A DNA stretch of 64,000 nucleotides from Planctomycetaceae bacterium (GTDB lineage: Bacteria; Planctomycetota; Planctomycetia; Planctomycetales; Planctomycetaceae). Shown piece after piece: positions 8,906 through 18,066 of the stretch. The DNA is taken from NCBI GenBank assembly GCA_019636285.1, contig JAHBXV010000018.1, positions 1 to 64,000 on the forward strand, read 5' to 3'. The stretch's first letter is position 1, and every line of letters starts with the position of its first letter. A program made the translations under genes and the position numbers. Under the pieces are notes generated by a model that did no database searches, was not told the origin of the DNA, and saw nothing but the letters and a program-made list of their open reading frames with translations.

Positions 8906-9581
8906 GCCCTCGACGCTCGATCGCCAAGAAGAAGTCGGCACGGAAGCAGCGATACCGCGATCGCGCCGGAGGTCATGGTCAACACGTGCTGCCGGGATCA
9001 TTCGCTGGCTTCATCTGTATCTGTCGCTGCTGGGCTTCACGGCGCTGCTCTTTTTCGCGATCACAGGACTGACTCTCAATCATCCGACATGGCTGGGAGC
9101 CGATACTCAGAGGATGTCGGAGTACTCCGATCAGCTCGACCAATCCTGGTTGGAACTCCCAAATGCCACCGACGATCCGGCACTGTCCGTCGACCGGCTG
9201 GCCATCGTCGAACATCTGCGAGCCACGTACGGACTGCGCGGTGCCGTCACGGAATTCCGGGTCGACGACTACGAATGCCTCGTCCTGTTCCGCGGTCCTG
9301 CCTATGCGGCCGACGTCGTCATCAATCGCGAGACCGGGGAGTACACGGCGACTCAGACCGTGATGGGACTCATCGCCATCATGAATGATCTGCATAAAGG
9401 GCGCGACAGCGGGCCGGCGTGGTCGCTCCTGCTCGACGCCTCGGCCATTCTGACGGCTATGGTTTCGATCACCGGGCTGGTGCTCCTCTTCTGGCTTCGC
9501 CGCCGCCGCTGGTCCGGGCTGCTCACCACTGTCGCGGGAACAATTGTCCTCGCCGCCGTCTACCTGTTTGGAGTTCCCTGA
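8838..9581 (+). CDS. PepSY-associated transmembrane protein
   Basis: A ~50-residue basic N-terminus leads to a first membrane helix (WLHLYLSLLGFTALLFFAITGLTLNHP), the typical IRxxHLYxGL...TGLxLNHP entry of PepSY_TM proteins. A periplasmic portion with a PepSY-like segment follows (EFRVDDYECLVLFRG, VINRETGEY), then NDLHKGRDSG and two C-terminal helices. The conserved histidines near the helices (His in RWLHLYL, LNHP, NDLHKG) suit heme or metal coordination, as in predicted ferric-reductase-like PepSY proteins. It overlaps the ApbE-DUF2271 gene, so the pair probably works together: DUF2271 as flavoprotein outside, PepSY protein as membrane electron conduit (inference). Confidence 0.85.
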   Translation: MSKSSQPLTNTAALPQESLTESRPSTLDRQEEVGTEAAIPRSRRRSWSTRAAGIIRWLHLYLSLLGFTALLFFAITGLTLNHPTWLGADTQRMSEYSDQLDQSWLELPNATDDPALSVDRLAIVEHLRATYGLRGAVTEFRVDDYECLVLFRGPAYAADVVINRETGEYTATQTVMGLIAIMNDLHKGRDSGPAWSLLLDASAILTAMVSITGLVLLFWLRRRRWSGLLTTVAGTIVLAAVYLFGVP

Positions 9582-9719
9582 CTGACCATCAGGCGACGTG
9601 CCATTTCCCGCGCGGAAGTTTGGCGATCGGCAAATCGCCCCTATCCAATCAACAACAGTTGATGTATCATCCTGGGGCTGTGGGGTTCGTGGCAGTTCCG
9701 AGGCAATCCGGGGGATTGG

Positions 9720-12137
9720 ATGCGCCCGTTGACGCTTGGCGTTTTTGCTGTCCTGCTCGGGGTGAGCTTCTCTCCAGAGGCAATCGGTGCCGAGAAACTG
9801 ACGGCCAGCCCTGCGGTCATCCATCTGACAACTCCCGAGGCTGCCGACCAGGTGCTGGTGTGGGATGTCTCGGCCGCCCATGGTCCGCGCGATGTCACCG
9901 GGTCGGTCACGTATGTCGTGAATCCCCCGAATGTCGTCCAAGTCTCGGCCGAAGGACGCGTCACGCCGATCCAGGATGGTCACGCCGTCATCGAAGCCCG
10001 ATCAGGCAATGCCGCGGTCATGATCAAGGCTGACGTGACCGGCGCGACACATCCCTCGCCGGTTTCCTTTCAACGAGATGTCCTCCCGATTCTCTCGAAA
10101 GCTGCCTGCAACGCGGGTGGCTGCCACGGAAAAGCTGAAGGCCAGAACGGCTTCAAGCTCAGCGTGTTCGGATCTGATGCCGGTAGCGACTACCAGGCAT
10201 TGGTAATGGAGGCCCGCGGACGGCGCGTCGTCCCGAGCGCATCGGCTCAAAGTCTGCTCCTTCTGAAGGGGGCTGCACTGATCCCTCATGGCGGCGGCCG
10301 TAAGATCGAACCTGGTTCGCGCTGGTACCAGAAAATCGATCGCTGGATCCGCGAGGGAGCTCGCTACGACACCGAAGCGACCGACAACGCCACTGGCATC
10401 GCGATCGAACCGGCCGAAATAACCTTGCCCGCTCATGGCCAGCAACAGCTCCGCGTTGTCGTCAGGACTGCTGACGGCCAGCAACGCGGCGTCACGGCCG
10501 AATGTGAGTTCCAGACCAACAATGGCGTTGTCGCCGATGTAGACTCTTTTGGTATCGTCACGGCGACCGACGTTCCCGGAGAGGCGGGAATACTCGTCCG
10601 CTACCGCGGGCATGTGGCCGTCAGTCGCGTGATTCGTCCGCAGGTTGGAAGTCCGTTTGTTCGACCTCCCGAACGAAATTTCATCGACAAACTGGCTTGG
10701 GACAAGCTCGAACAGTTGGGACTGACGGCCAGTCCCCTCTCTGATGACGCCACGTTCCTGCGTCGCGCGTCACTGGATGTGACTGGTACGCTGCCGACCG
10801 TGGAAGAAGCCCGTGAGTTCCTGGCAGATACTGCGGCAGACAAACGCGCAAAATTGGTCGAGCGTCTCCTTAAGAGCCCTGTATATGCCGACTACTGGTC
10901 GCAACGCTGGGCCGATCTTCTCCAGGTCGACAAAGACGTGCTGACCCCACAAGGTGCGGTCGCCTTCACGCGCTGGATTCGCGATCAGTGTGCGCGAAAT
11001 GTTCCGTATGACGAATTCGTCGCCAGCATTCTGACAGCCGAGGGATCGACACTGGCCGAATCACCCGCCGGATTCTTCCAGGTGCAGAAAGATCCCGAAA
11101 AACTCGCCCGGTCGGTCAGCCAGGTGTTCCTGGGGGTGCGGATTGAATGCGCGCAATGCCACCATCATCCCTTCGAGCGATGGGATCAGCACGACTACTT
11201 TGCCTTCGCCGGTTTCTTCACGGGCGTGACTCGACCCCAGAATCCACTGGGCGGCTTGAAAATCCTCGACTCCGGCGGCGATTCCCTGAAACATCCACGC
11301 ACTGGAGAGCCGATATCCGCTGCTGGCCTGGGAGCACCGCCGGCTGATTTTCCTGACGGGACCACGCGTCGCGCTGTCCTGGCTGACTGGGTGACCTCTC
11401 CCGAGAACCCGTTCTTCGCGCGTCTCGCGGTAAACCGCCTTTGGTCACACTATTATGGGCGTGGTCTCGTCGAACCGGTCGACGATCTGCGGGCCACGAA
11501 TCCGGCCACCAACGAACCGCTTCTGGCTGCACTGGCCGAACGCTTCGTGGCCCTCGACTTTGACGTCAAAGCCTTCACCCGTGAGCTGCTCGACTCGCGC
11601 GTTTATCAACTCGCTTCCACGGTTGATCCCGGAAATGCCAGTGACGAACAGAATCACTCCCGCGCCGCCTGGAAGCCCCTTTCAGCGGAAGTGCTCCTTG
11701 ATGCGATTTCACAAGTGACCGGAGTGCCGGAAGAGTTTAACGGCTGGCCAGTGGGCTATCGGGCAATTCAGGTATGGGATAACAAACTCCCGTCTGACTT
11801 TCTGGAGGTGTTCGGTCGCCCGGCAAGACAGTCGGTGTGCGCCTGCGAACGTCAATCCGAACCGAGCATGGCACAGGCCCTGCATCTGATGAACTCGGCC
11901 GGCACGTCGTCGAAGCTGGCGTCCCGATCGGGGCACGCGGCGCGACTGGCGACATCGTCCAGAAGCGACGACGAAGTCATTGACGAGCTGATGCTGGCGA
12001 CTCTCTCACGATTTCCAAGTCCTCAGGAACGTGAACGCTTTCGTAAAGTCTTCTCATCGGCGGCCAATCGGCGTGAAGCGGTCGAAGACATTTTGTGGGC
12101 GCTCTTAAACACGAAGGAATTCGTGTTTAACCACTGA
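9720..12137 (+). CDS. DUF1549/DUF1553 (PSCyt2/PSD1) exported protein with Ig-like domain
   Basis: A signal peptide is followed by a bacterial Ig-like (Big_2) domain (about residues 25-110). Next is a cytochrome-like segment with CNAGGCHG starting at residue 130, a C-X4-CH variant typical of planctomycete proteins. DUF1549 (about 320-520) contains ECAQCHHHPFERWDQ, a second CxxCH, and DUF1553 (about 550-795) ends the protein (LLNTKEFVFNH). The family is predicted to be a multiheme-like secreted protein of unknown substrate, nearly always paired with DUF1501, as here 39 bp downstream. GGGGGA before the ATG supports the start. Confidence 0.93.
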   Translation: MRPLTLGVFAVLLGVSFSPEAIGAEKLTASPAVIHLTTPEAADQVLVWDVSAAHGPRDVTGSVTYVVNPPNVVQVSAEGRVTPIQDGHAVIEARSGNAAVMIKADVTGATHPSPVSFQRDVLPILSKAACNAGGCHGKAEGQNGFKLSVFGSDAGSDYQALVMEARGRRVVPSASAQSLLLLKGAALIPHGGGRKIEPGSRWYQKIDRWIREGARYDTEATDNATGIAIEPAEITLPAHGQQQLRVVVRTADGQQRGVTAECEFQTNNGVVADVDSFGIVTATDVPGEAGILVRYRGHVAVSRVIRPQVGSPFVRPPERNFIDKLAWDKLEQLGLTASPLSDDATFLRRASLDVTGTLPTVEEAREFLADTAADKRAKLVERLLKSPVYADYWSQRWADLLQVDKDVLTPQGAVAFTRWIRDQCARNVPYDEFVASILTAEGSTLAESPAGFFQVQKDPEKLARSVSQVFLGVRIECAQCHHHPFERWDQHDYFAFAGFFTGVTRPQNPLGGLKILDSGGDSLKHPRTGEPISAAGLGAPPADFPDGTTRRAVLADWVTSPENPFFARLAVNRLWSHYYGRGLVEPVDDLRATNPATNEPLLAALAERFVALDFDVKAFTRELLDSRVYQLASTVDPGNASDEQNHSRAAWKPLSAEVLLDAISQVTGVPEEFNGWPVGYRAIQVWDNKLPSDFLEVFGRPARQSVCACERQSEPSMAQALHLMNSAGTSSKLASRSGHAARLATSSRSDDEVIDELMLATLSRFPSPQERERFRKVFSSAANRREAVEDILWALLNTKEFVFNH

Positions 12138-12176
12138 TTCCCCGGATAAGTCAGAAACGGTTGCGAGACTCACGCG

Positions 12177-13526
12177 ATGCGAAATCGTCGACATCAGATT
12201 CCCGGCTGCCTTCCGCACGGATTGTCACGTCGCGGCCTGCTGCGGATCGGAGCCACCGGACTCTTCGGCGGACTGTCGCTCCCAATGCTGCTCGACCTGC
12301 AGGCTCGAGCCGCGAGCAACGCCCCGGCGAAAGCCCGCTCAGTAATCTTCCTGATGCTGGAAGGAGGCCCGAGCCACATTGATTTGTGGGATTTGAAACC
12401 CGAGGCACCACCCGAAATCCGCGGTGAGTTTCTGCCCGTTTCAACCGTCGTGCCCGGTACTCAGATCAGCGAAATTCTGCCGCATTGCGCGCAGGTCGCC
12501 GACAAGTTCACGATTCTGCGCTCACATAGCCATGCCGATAACGCACATCAGACGGGTCGGCACTGGGTGCTGACAGGCTATCCTCCCAACTTCGCCGATG
12601 GCCAGGCCCAAGGCGAGCCGTTCAACGTCCTCTATCCCTCGATTGGCTCGATTCTGGCGCGCGAACTGGGACCGGGAGGCGATGTTCCCCCCTACGTTGA
12701 AATGCCGAATCCCCTCGGCCCGGGAGGCCCTGGTTTCTATGGTGCGAAGTATGCCCCGTTTACCATCGACAACGACCCGTCTCAGCCCGACTTCAAAGTC
12801 CGCGATCTCGAAGCGCCGTCGTCGATCTCCGAGTCGCGCTTCTCGCGCCGCCGTGAACTGCTCGGCGACGTCGAATCGCTGGGCGTCAGCAGTCAGGCCA
12901 CCGGCCGAGCCGACGCGCTCGCCATGTATTACCAGAAGGCGGTCGACCTGACGACGTCGCCAGCCGCCAGGCGAGCGTTTGATATCTCGGCCGAACCGGC
13001 TGCCATGCGGGAACGATACGGATATTCGTCGATTGGCCAAAGCGCGCTGCTGGCCCGGCGGCTGATCGAAGCGGGCTGCCGTTTTGTGGGGATCGACCAT
13101 GGGAGCTGGGACACGCATACCGACAATTTCACCAGTCATAAGAAAGCCCTTGTCCCTCCAACGGATCAGGCATTCAGCGCGCTTGTGACGGACCTCGATG
13201 ACCGTGGTCTGCTGGATGAAACCCTGGTCGTGATGATGGGAGAAATGGGCCGAACCCCGCGCATCAATAAAGACGCAGGCCGCGATCACTGGTCGATGTG
13301 CCAGACCGTGATCCTCGCGGGCGGTGGCATCAAAAGAGGTGCCGTCATCGGCGCGAGTGACAAGACCGCAAGCTATCCCACGACTCAGCCCTACGGCATT
13401 CAGGACTTGCTCCGCACCATCTTCTCGTTGACGGGAGTCGATGCCGACAAGGTTTACGAAACACCCGTTGGCCGCCCGGTCCCGATTGTCAGCGGCGGCC
13501 GCCGGATCGACGAACTCCTGGCCTGA
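12177..13526 (+). CDS. DUF1501 (sulfatase-like) protein with Tat signal
   Basis: Residues 17-45 form a twin-arginine signal (SRRGLLRIGATGLFGGLSLPML), so it is exported folded. The family fold is alkaline phosphatase/sulfatase-like: the opening MLEGGPSHIDLWDLKPEAP, the central DHGSWDTHTDNF and the late GEMGRTPRINKDAGRDHW are the conserved segments carrying candidate metal ligands (Asp, His). Enzymatic activity of DUF1501 proteins is unproven. It follows its DUF1549/DUF1553 partner with a 39-bp gap, and the PPC-domain gene comes next on the same strand. Confidence 0.94.
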   Translation: MRNRRHQIPGCLPHGLSRRGLLRIGATGLFGGLSLPMLLDLQARAASNAPAKARSVIFLMLEGGPSHIDLWDLKPEAPPEIRGEFLPVSTVVPGTQISEILPHCAQVADKFTILRSHSHADNAHQTGRHWVLTGYPPNFADGQAQGEPFNVLYPSIGSILARELGPGGDVPPYVEMPNPLGPGGPGFYGAKYAPFTIDNDPSQPDFKVRDLEAPSSISESRFSRRRELLGDVESLGVSSQATGRADALAMYYQKAVDLTTSPAARRAFDISAEPAAMRERYGYSSIGQSALLARRLIEAGCRFVGIDHGSWDTHTDNFTSHKKALVPPTDQAFSALVTDLDDRGLLDETLVVMMGEMGRTPRINKDAGRDHWSMCQTVILAGGGIKRGAVIGASDKTASYPTTQPYGIQDLLRTIFSLTGVDADKVYETPVGRPVPIVSGGRRIDELLA

Positions 13527-13608
13527 AGCCGTCTTTCGCGGAACGACCCACGACCTGCTCAGTCACACCACTTTCGTCCGCAATGCCTCGAAAGGCTCTT
13601 CCTAAAAA

Positions 13609-16035
13609 ATGTCGCCAGTGACACTGTCCTCGTCCACCGCCGTCGACTCATGCCGGCCGCTGCTGCTGGCCACCTGGCTGGTGCTGGGCCTGGCGATTGT
13701 CCCGGCCTGGAGTCAGGGACAAAAGCCTCCGGATGTCGGTTACGTCTTTCCACCCGTCCTCCAGATTGGCGAAACAACGAACGTGCAACTGGGTGGCTAC
13801 GACTTGACTGACGATCTCGACTGGTTTGTCCACGATGAGCACGTCCGCCTCGACGTTCTGGGGCCGCCCGGCGACTACCTGTTGACTCCGCCCCCCTACT
13901 GGACAGGCCCACGAGCCAGCACGACCGCGCTACCGATTCCCCGTGAAGTTCCCGGCCGCATCACGGTGCACCCCACGGCTCGTCCCGGACTGGTCCGGTG
14001 GCAGGTGGCCAACGCCAATGGAACGTCCTCAGTCGGCACCGTCTTGCTCAGTCGTGACACGGAGGTTCTTGAATCACGCTCTCGCGACATTCCCCAGCCT
14101 CTTCCCACGCCGCCGATCGCCGTTTCCGGGCGACTGAGCCGCTTGACTGAAGTCGACCGCTACGAATTGACCGCCACGCGCGAGGGTCCAGTTACCGTCG
14201 AACTCTTGGCCCGACGACTGGGGTCCGGTTTTCAGGGAGCCATGGAAGTCCATGACCGCGCGGGACGATTGATCGCCGACTTCGCCGACACCCAGGGTCT
14301 CGATGGTTCTGTCACGTTTCCCGCACAACAGGGAGAGCGCTACGTGATTTCCCTCCACGATGTCGACTTTCGGGGCGACCGGTCGTTTGTCTATCGTCTG
14401 AAGGTGACGGAAGGCCCCCGTTTCGTGACGGCGATCCCCTTCGGCGGAAAGTTGGGGACGGAACAGGAAGTCGAGTTCGTTGGCTATGGACTCGCGACGG
14501 GAAGGGCGGTCCTCGAATCGATTCGCCAAGCCGTTCGCTTTCCCTATGAGGCGGACTCCGATGGGTATGCAATCACACTGAACACACCGCTGGGCCCTGT
14601 CGAAGTCTCTGTTCCGTTGAGCGACTGCGAAGAGATGTCCGCCGCCGCTCTCGGGTCGGAACCATTGCGACCTCCGATGGCTGTCACCAGTCGATTTGAC
14701 CCCACGCGCACCGACGAGCGGTACACATGGATCTCCGGCGAAGGCGAGTCGTGGTTGATCTCCGCGCGGTCGCGAGGCATCGGGGGATCGTCCGACGTTC
14801 AACTGACAGTCCTCGATCCGTCCGGAAAAACTCTTCTGCAAGATGATGACCAGCCCGGCACGCTCGACGCCCAAATCGAATTCCTGGCGACTTCGGCTGG
14901 CACCTACACCGCCGTCGTGCGAAGCCTCTCGCCCAGACGCACCCAGCTCGACGAAGTCCACCGATTGGAAATTCGACGACGAACGGCCGACTTCTCGCTG
15001 GACATGCCTCAAGCAATCAACGTCCCCCTTGGCAAATCGGCGACCGGAACGGTGAAGGTCCGCCGCCACGGGAAATGGCAGGGGCCAATTGTTCTATCAA
15101 TCGACGGACTTCCTCGCGGTGTTCGCGTCGCCGGGGATTTGACAATCCCCGAGGGCAAAAATGAACTGGTGCTGGCATTTGAAGCCGCTCCCGATGCCGA
15201 TGTTGTCGGTACGACCATTCATCTTGTCGGGCGAGGCACGATCAACGGTGTGGAGCAGGTTCGCGAAGCCCTCGCCCCTGTCGGCGGTGCCGCACTCCCA
15301 ACGACCGACGACGAGCGTTGGATGACGCCGGTTCTGCTGAACGTCACGATGGCCCCGCCGTTCGCGATCAAAGTCGTCGATCGCGAACGGCAGCGTGAGG
15401 TCCACCGAGGGACAACCTATCTGGCCCCCCTGGAGATCGTCCGGAACGACGGCTTCACCGGTCCCCTGCAAATTGCCATGTCGGCTCGGCAGGCACGGGA
15501 TCGACAGGGAATTCGTGGCCCGCTCCTTCCCGTCGGAGATACCGAGACACTGGTGTTATATCCCTGTTCGATGCCGGAGTGGCTGGGGACCGACCTGACG
15601 CGGCGGATGAATGTTCATGGGGTCGGTGCGGTCCCCGATCCGCGCGGCCGATTACGCTGGCTGACCAGCGCGGCCGATGCCCGGATCACCATGATTATGG
15701 AGGGGGCCCTCTTGAAGCTGGCCTGCCTGGCCGAGGAGACAGTCGCACGCCCCGGCGACACCGTTCGCATCCCGGTTTCAGTCTCCCGCTCCATCAAGCT
15801 CCCCCTCGAAACTCAAGTGGAACTGCTGGTTCCGGATGAACTGACCGGACTGATCGACGCGGCCGCGATTACGCTCCCGATGGGGACCGACTCCGGAACG
15901 CTTATCGTCACGACACAACCGGACGCCCGGCTCGCTGGCCCCTGGACATTCGAACTCCGGGCGACCGCGCTGGAACATGGAAAATGGCCGGTCACATCGT
16001 TTGCAACCGCGAAAATCGAATTTGTCGCCAACTGA
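13609..16035 (+). CDS. large exported protein with pre-peptidase C-terminal (PPC)-like domains
   Basis: The N-terminal hydrophobic stretch (LLLATWLVLGLAIVPAWSQ) is a signal peptide. The segments EVDRYELTATREGPVTVELLARR (about 180) and DERYTWISGEGESWLISARS (about 370) followed by LTVLDPSGKTLLQDDD match the PPC beta-sandwich pattern. Further beta-rich domains follow and no peptidase motif is present. Planctomycetes often carry such proteins directly after DUF1549/DUF1553 and DUF1501 genes, as here, suggesting a functional trio outside the cytoplasmic membrane. Start ATG at 13609 has no strong ribosome site (a poly-A AAAAA just upstream). Confidence 0.88.
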   Translation: MSPVTLSSSTAVDSCRPLLLATWLVLGLAIVPAWSQGQKPPDVGYVFPPVLQIGETTNVQLGGYDLTDDLDWFVHDEHVRLDVLGPPGDYLLTPPPYWTGPRASTTALPIPREVPGRITVHPTARPGLVRWQVANANGTSSVGTVLLSRDTEVLESRSRDIPQPLPTPPIAVSGRLSRLTEVDRYELTATREGPVTVELLARRLGSGFQGAMEVHDRAGRLIADFADTQGLDGSVTFPAQQGERYVISLHDVDFRGDRSFVYRLKVTEGPRFVTAIPFGGKLGTEQEVEFVGYGLATGRAVLESIRQAVRFPYEADSDGYAITLNTPLGPVEVSVPLSDCEEMSAAALGSEPLRPPMAVTSRFDPTRTDERYTWISGEGESWLISARSRGIGGSSDVQLTVLDPSGKTLLQDDDQPGTLDAQIEFLATSAGTYTAVVRSLSPRRTQLDEVHRLEIRRRTADFSLDMPQAINVPLGKSATGTVKVRRHGKWQGPIVLSIDGLPRGVRVAGDLTIPEGKNELVLAFEAAPDADVVGTTIHLVGRGTINGVEQVREALAPVGGAALPTTDDERWMTPVLLNVTMAPPFAIKVVDRERQREVHRGTTYLAPLEIVRNDGFTGPLQIAMSARQARDRQGIRGPLLPVGDTETLVLYPCSMPEWLGTDLTRRMNVHGVGAVPDPRGRLRWLTSAADARITMIMEGALLKLACLAEETVARPGDTVRIPVSVSRSIKLPLETQVELLVPDELTGLIDAAAITLPMGTDSGTLIVTTQPDARLAGPWTFELRATALEHGKWPVTSFATAKIEFVAN

Positions 16036-16170
16036 ACGACTGGCCCCCCTGGTCATGAAACCGTCGTCTCTTGATTGAGGTAGTTATCGCGACGTGGCTG
16101 GTTGGCGATCACAAAGGGTGAGTTCACGCCTTCCCGCGAACTTCCCGCCCAGGCAACAAGGAGACGCATC

Positions 16171-17055
16171 ATTTCCCGTCGCAAATTGATCTTCTGGTCC
16201 GGTCTCGTTCTCCCCGTCCTCGCCGTTCTGGCGGTGGGTGCGAGCCTCGCCGAGGATGGAATCGTTCGCGAGCCGAATATCGTCTACGCGGAACCCGACG
16301 GGAAGCCGCTGCATCTGGACTTTATGCGACCTGAGGGGCCGGGTCCGTTTCCGCTGGTCATCTGCGTGCATGGCGGCGGCTGGCGCGCGGGTTCCCGTGC
16401 CGATTACAAGGCCTTTCAGACCAATATGGCGAAACAGGGAATTGCTACCGCCTCTGTCCAATATCGACTTGCCCCCGCTGCCAAATTTCCGGCCCAAACA
16501 GATGATGTTCGCAACGCCCTGAACTTCGTGCTCGCCGATCCCGATCGGTTTCGCGCCGATCCCCGGCGAATTCTCTGGATGGGCGGGTCGGCCGGTGGGC
16601 ATCTGGCACTCCTGGTCGGTTTGGAGAAGAGCGAGGCTTACACGACACGGCTGATCGTGAATGTCGCGGGGCCCACCGATCTTAGAACCTTCCAGTCGTT
16701 GCCAAGCGGCGACGACGCGCTCAAGAAACACGTTTCGCGCGACTCTTCCGAACTGCTGATCGATCTCCTGGGTTCCGCGGACCGGACCGCCGATATCTAT
16801 CGCGAGGCGTCGCCGATCGAGCACCTGCGTGCCGACAGCCCTCGCATCGTGACGTACCATGGCGAAAAGGATGACATCGTCCCAATCTCCCAGGCCGACT
16901 CGCTGCATGCAAAACTCCGCGAACTCAAAGTTCCGGAACGGCTGTTCAAGGCGAAATCCGGCGGTCATAACATTGGTGCGTGGGACAAGGACGAACTGCT
17001 GGCGTCCATGCTGGACATGGCGAAAGAAATTCAGGCTGCCATCAAGATCGACTGA
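16171..17055 (+). CDS. exported alpha/beta hydrolase (BD-FAE/esterase-lipase type), likely ATT start
   Basis: Signal peptide ISRRKLIFWSGLVLPVLAVLAVGASLA, then a BD-FAE-like alpha/beta hydrolase. The oxyanion motif is VHGGGWRAGS, the nucleophile elbow MGGSAGGH, the acid EKDDIVPI and the histidine SGGHNIGAW. It probably hydrolyses carboxyl esters of polysaccharides or small molecules. The frame has no ATG or GTG before the signal peptide. A perfect AAGGAG (16158-16163) lies 7 nt before ATT at 16171, with ATC at 16168. The remaining option, TTG at 16102, would add 23 residues ahead of an otherwise typical signal peptide and has no ribosome site. I therefore place the start at ATT, a rare but known initiator. 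Confidence 0.85.
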   Translation: MSRRKLIFWSGLVLPVLAVLAVGASLAEDGIVREPNIVYAEPDGKPLHLDFMRPEGPGPFPLVICVHGGGWRAGSRADYKAFQTNMAKQGIATASVQYRLAPAAKFPAQTDDVRNALNFVLADPDRFRADPRRILWMGGSAGGHLALLVGLEKSEAYTTRLIVNVAGPTDLRTFQSLPSGDDALKKHVSRDSSELLIDLLGSADRTADIYREASPIEHLRADSPRIVTYHGEKDDIVPISQADSLHAKLRELKVPERLFKAKSGGHNIGAWDKDELLASMLDMAKEIQAAIKID

Positions 17056-17120
17056 AACCGGCGATGAGACTGACGGCGCCTGTCGCGATTCATCCACCAT
17101 GACGCCAGATCGAGAGCGGC

Positions 17121-17993
17121 ATGACGCACGAGTTCACGCTCCGAACCTTGCTGTGCGTCTTCGTCACGATTGTGCTCAGTCCGAATTTTGGACACGCCGA
17201 GGACGAGTTCCTCGAGATGGGTGCGGTCGAGCGCGATGAGGACGGCATTCTCTGCCATCGAGTCCTCTCGCTGTACCAGGATGGGAAAACGGAAGTCCGT
17301 GTTCTCCTTCCGGATCAACTCGAAGAGTCGCGACGATATCGCGTCGTCTATGTGCTACCCGTCGAGGCGGGACGCGACTCCCGATATGGCGACGGTCTTC
17401 GGGAAGTGAAGATTCACAACCTTCACAACATCCATGAGGTGATCTTCGTATCCCCCACCTTCTCGCGGCTCCCCTGGTACGCCGATCATTCCGCCAGTCG
17501 ACTCGTTCGACAGGAAACCCATTTCCAGAATGTCGTTATTCCGCTGATCGAAAAGACTTATCCGGCATCCGCCCAGCCGCGCGATCGATTGCTCCTGGGG
17601 TTCAGCAAGTCGGGTTGGGGAGCATGGTCGCTGTTACTGCGTCATACCGACAAATTCGGGCGCGCGCTCGCGTGGGATGCACCCCTGATGATGGACGACT
17701 TCGATCATTTCGGTGCCAGAGACATTTTCGGAACGCCGGAGAACTTCGAGAACTACCACGTCGCCAACCTGCTGCGAATGAACACCGAAGCGCTTCGTCG
17801 CGAAAAACGGCTCATCCTGACCGGCAATTCCAACTTTCGCGAACATCACATCCTGATGCGCATCTTGCTGGAAGATCTGGAAATTCCCCACGACTTTCGA
17901 CTTGGCTCCGAACGGCCACACGACTGGCACAGCGGTTGGGTGACGGAGGGTGTGGAACTTCTCCTGGGCGACGCGGGAACGGCCTCCCGCTAA
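17121..17993 (+). CDS. exported esterase-like alpha/beta hydrolase
   Basis: A signal peptide (TLLCVFVTIVLSPNFGHA) precedes an esterase-D/feruloyl-esterase-like fold. The N-terminal strands RVLLPDQLEESRRYRVVYVLP resemble putative-esterase family openings, LLGFSKSGWGAWSLLLRH holds a nucleophile elbow (GFSKSG), and SERPHDWHSGW near the C-terminus provides a likely catalytic histidine. The substrate is unknown. It lies 65 bp after the BD-FAE hydrolase on the same strand and converges on the DUF1501 gene downstream. Confidence 0.82.
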   Translation: MTHEFTLRTLLCVFVTIVLSPNFGHAEDEFLEMGAVERDEDGILCHRVLSLYQDGKTEVRVLLPDQLEESRRYRVVYVLPVEAGRDSRYGDGLREVKIHNLHNIHEVIFVSPTFSRLPWYADHSASRLVRQETHFQNVVIPLIEKTYPASAQPRDRLLLGFSKSGWGAWSLLLRHTDKFGRALAWDAPLMMDDFDHFGARDIFGTPENFENYHVANLLRMNTEALRREKRLILTGNSNFREHHILMRILLEDLEIPHDFRLGSERPHDWHSGWVTEGVELLLGDAGTASR

Positions 17994-18066
17994 GGCGCTC
18001 TCTTTCGGTGGGCAACTCCATCACGGACTGAGCGGCACAGAACATGGTCACTCCCTGCACGGCGAC

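Noticed and set aside
14074-15069. 331-codon minus-strand frame opposite the PPC-domain gene
   Set aside because: Antisense shadow; the + strand frame has a signal peptide and recognisable domains.
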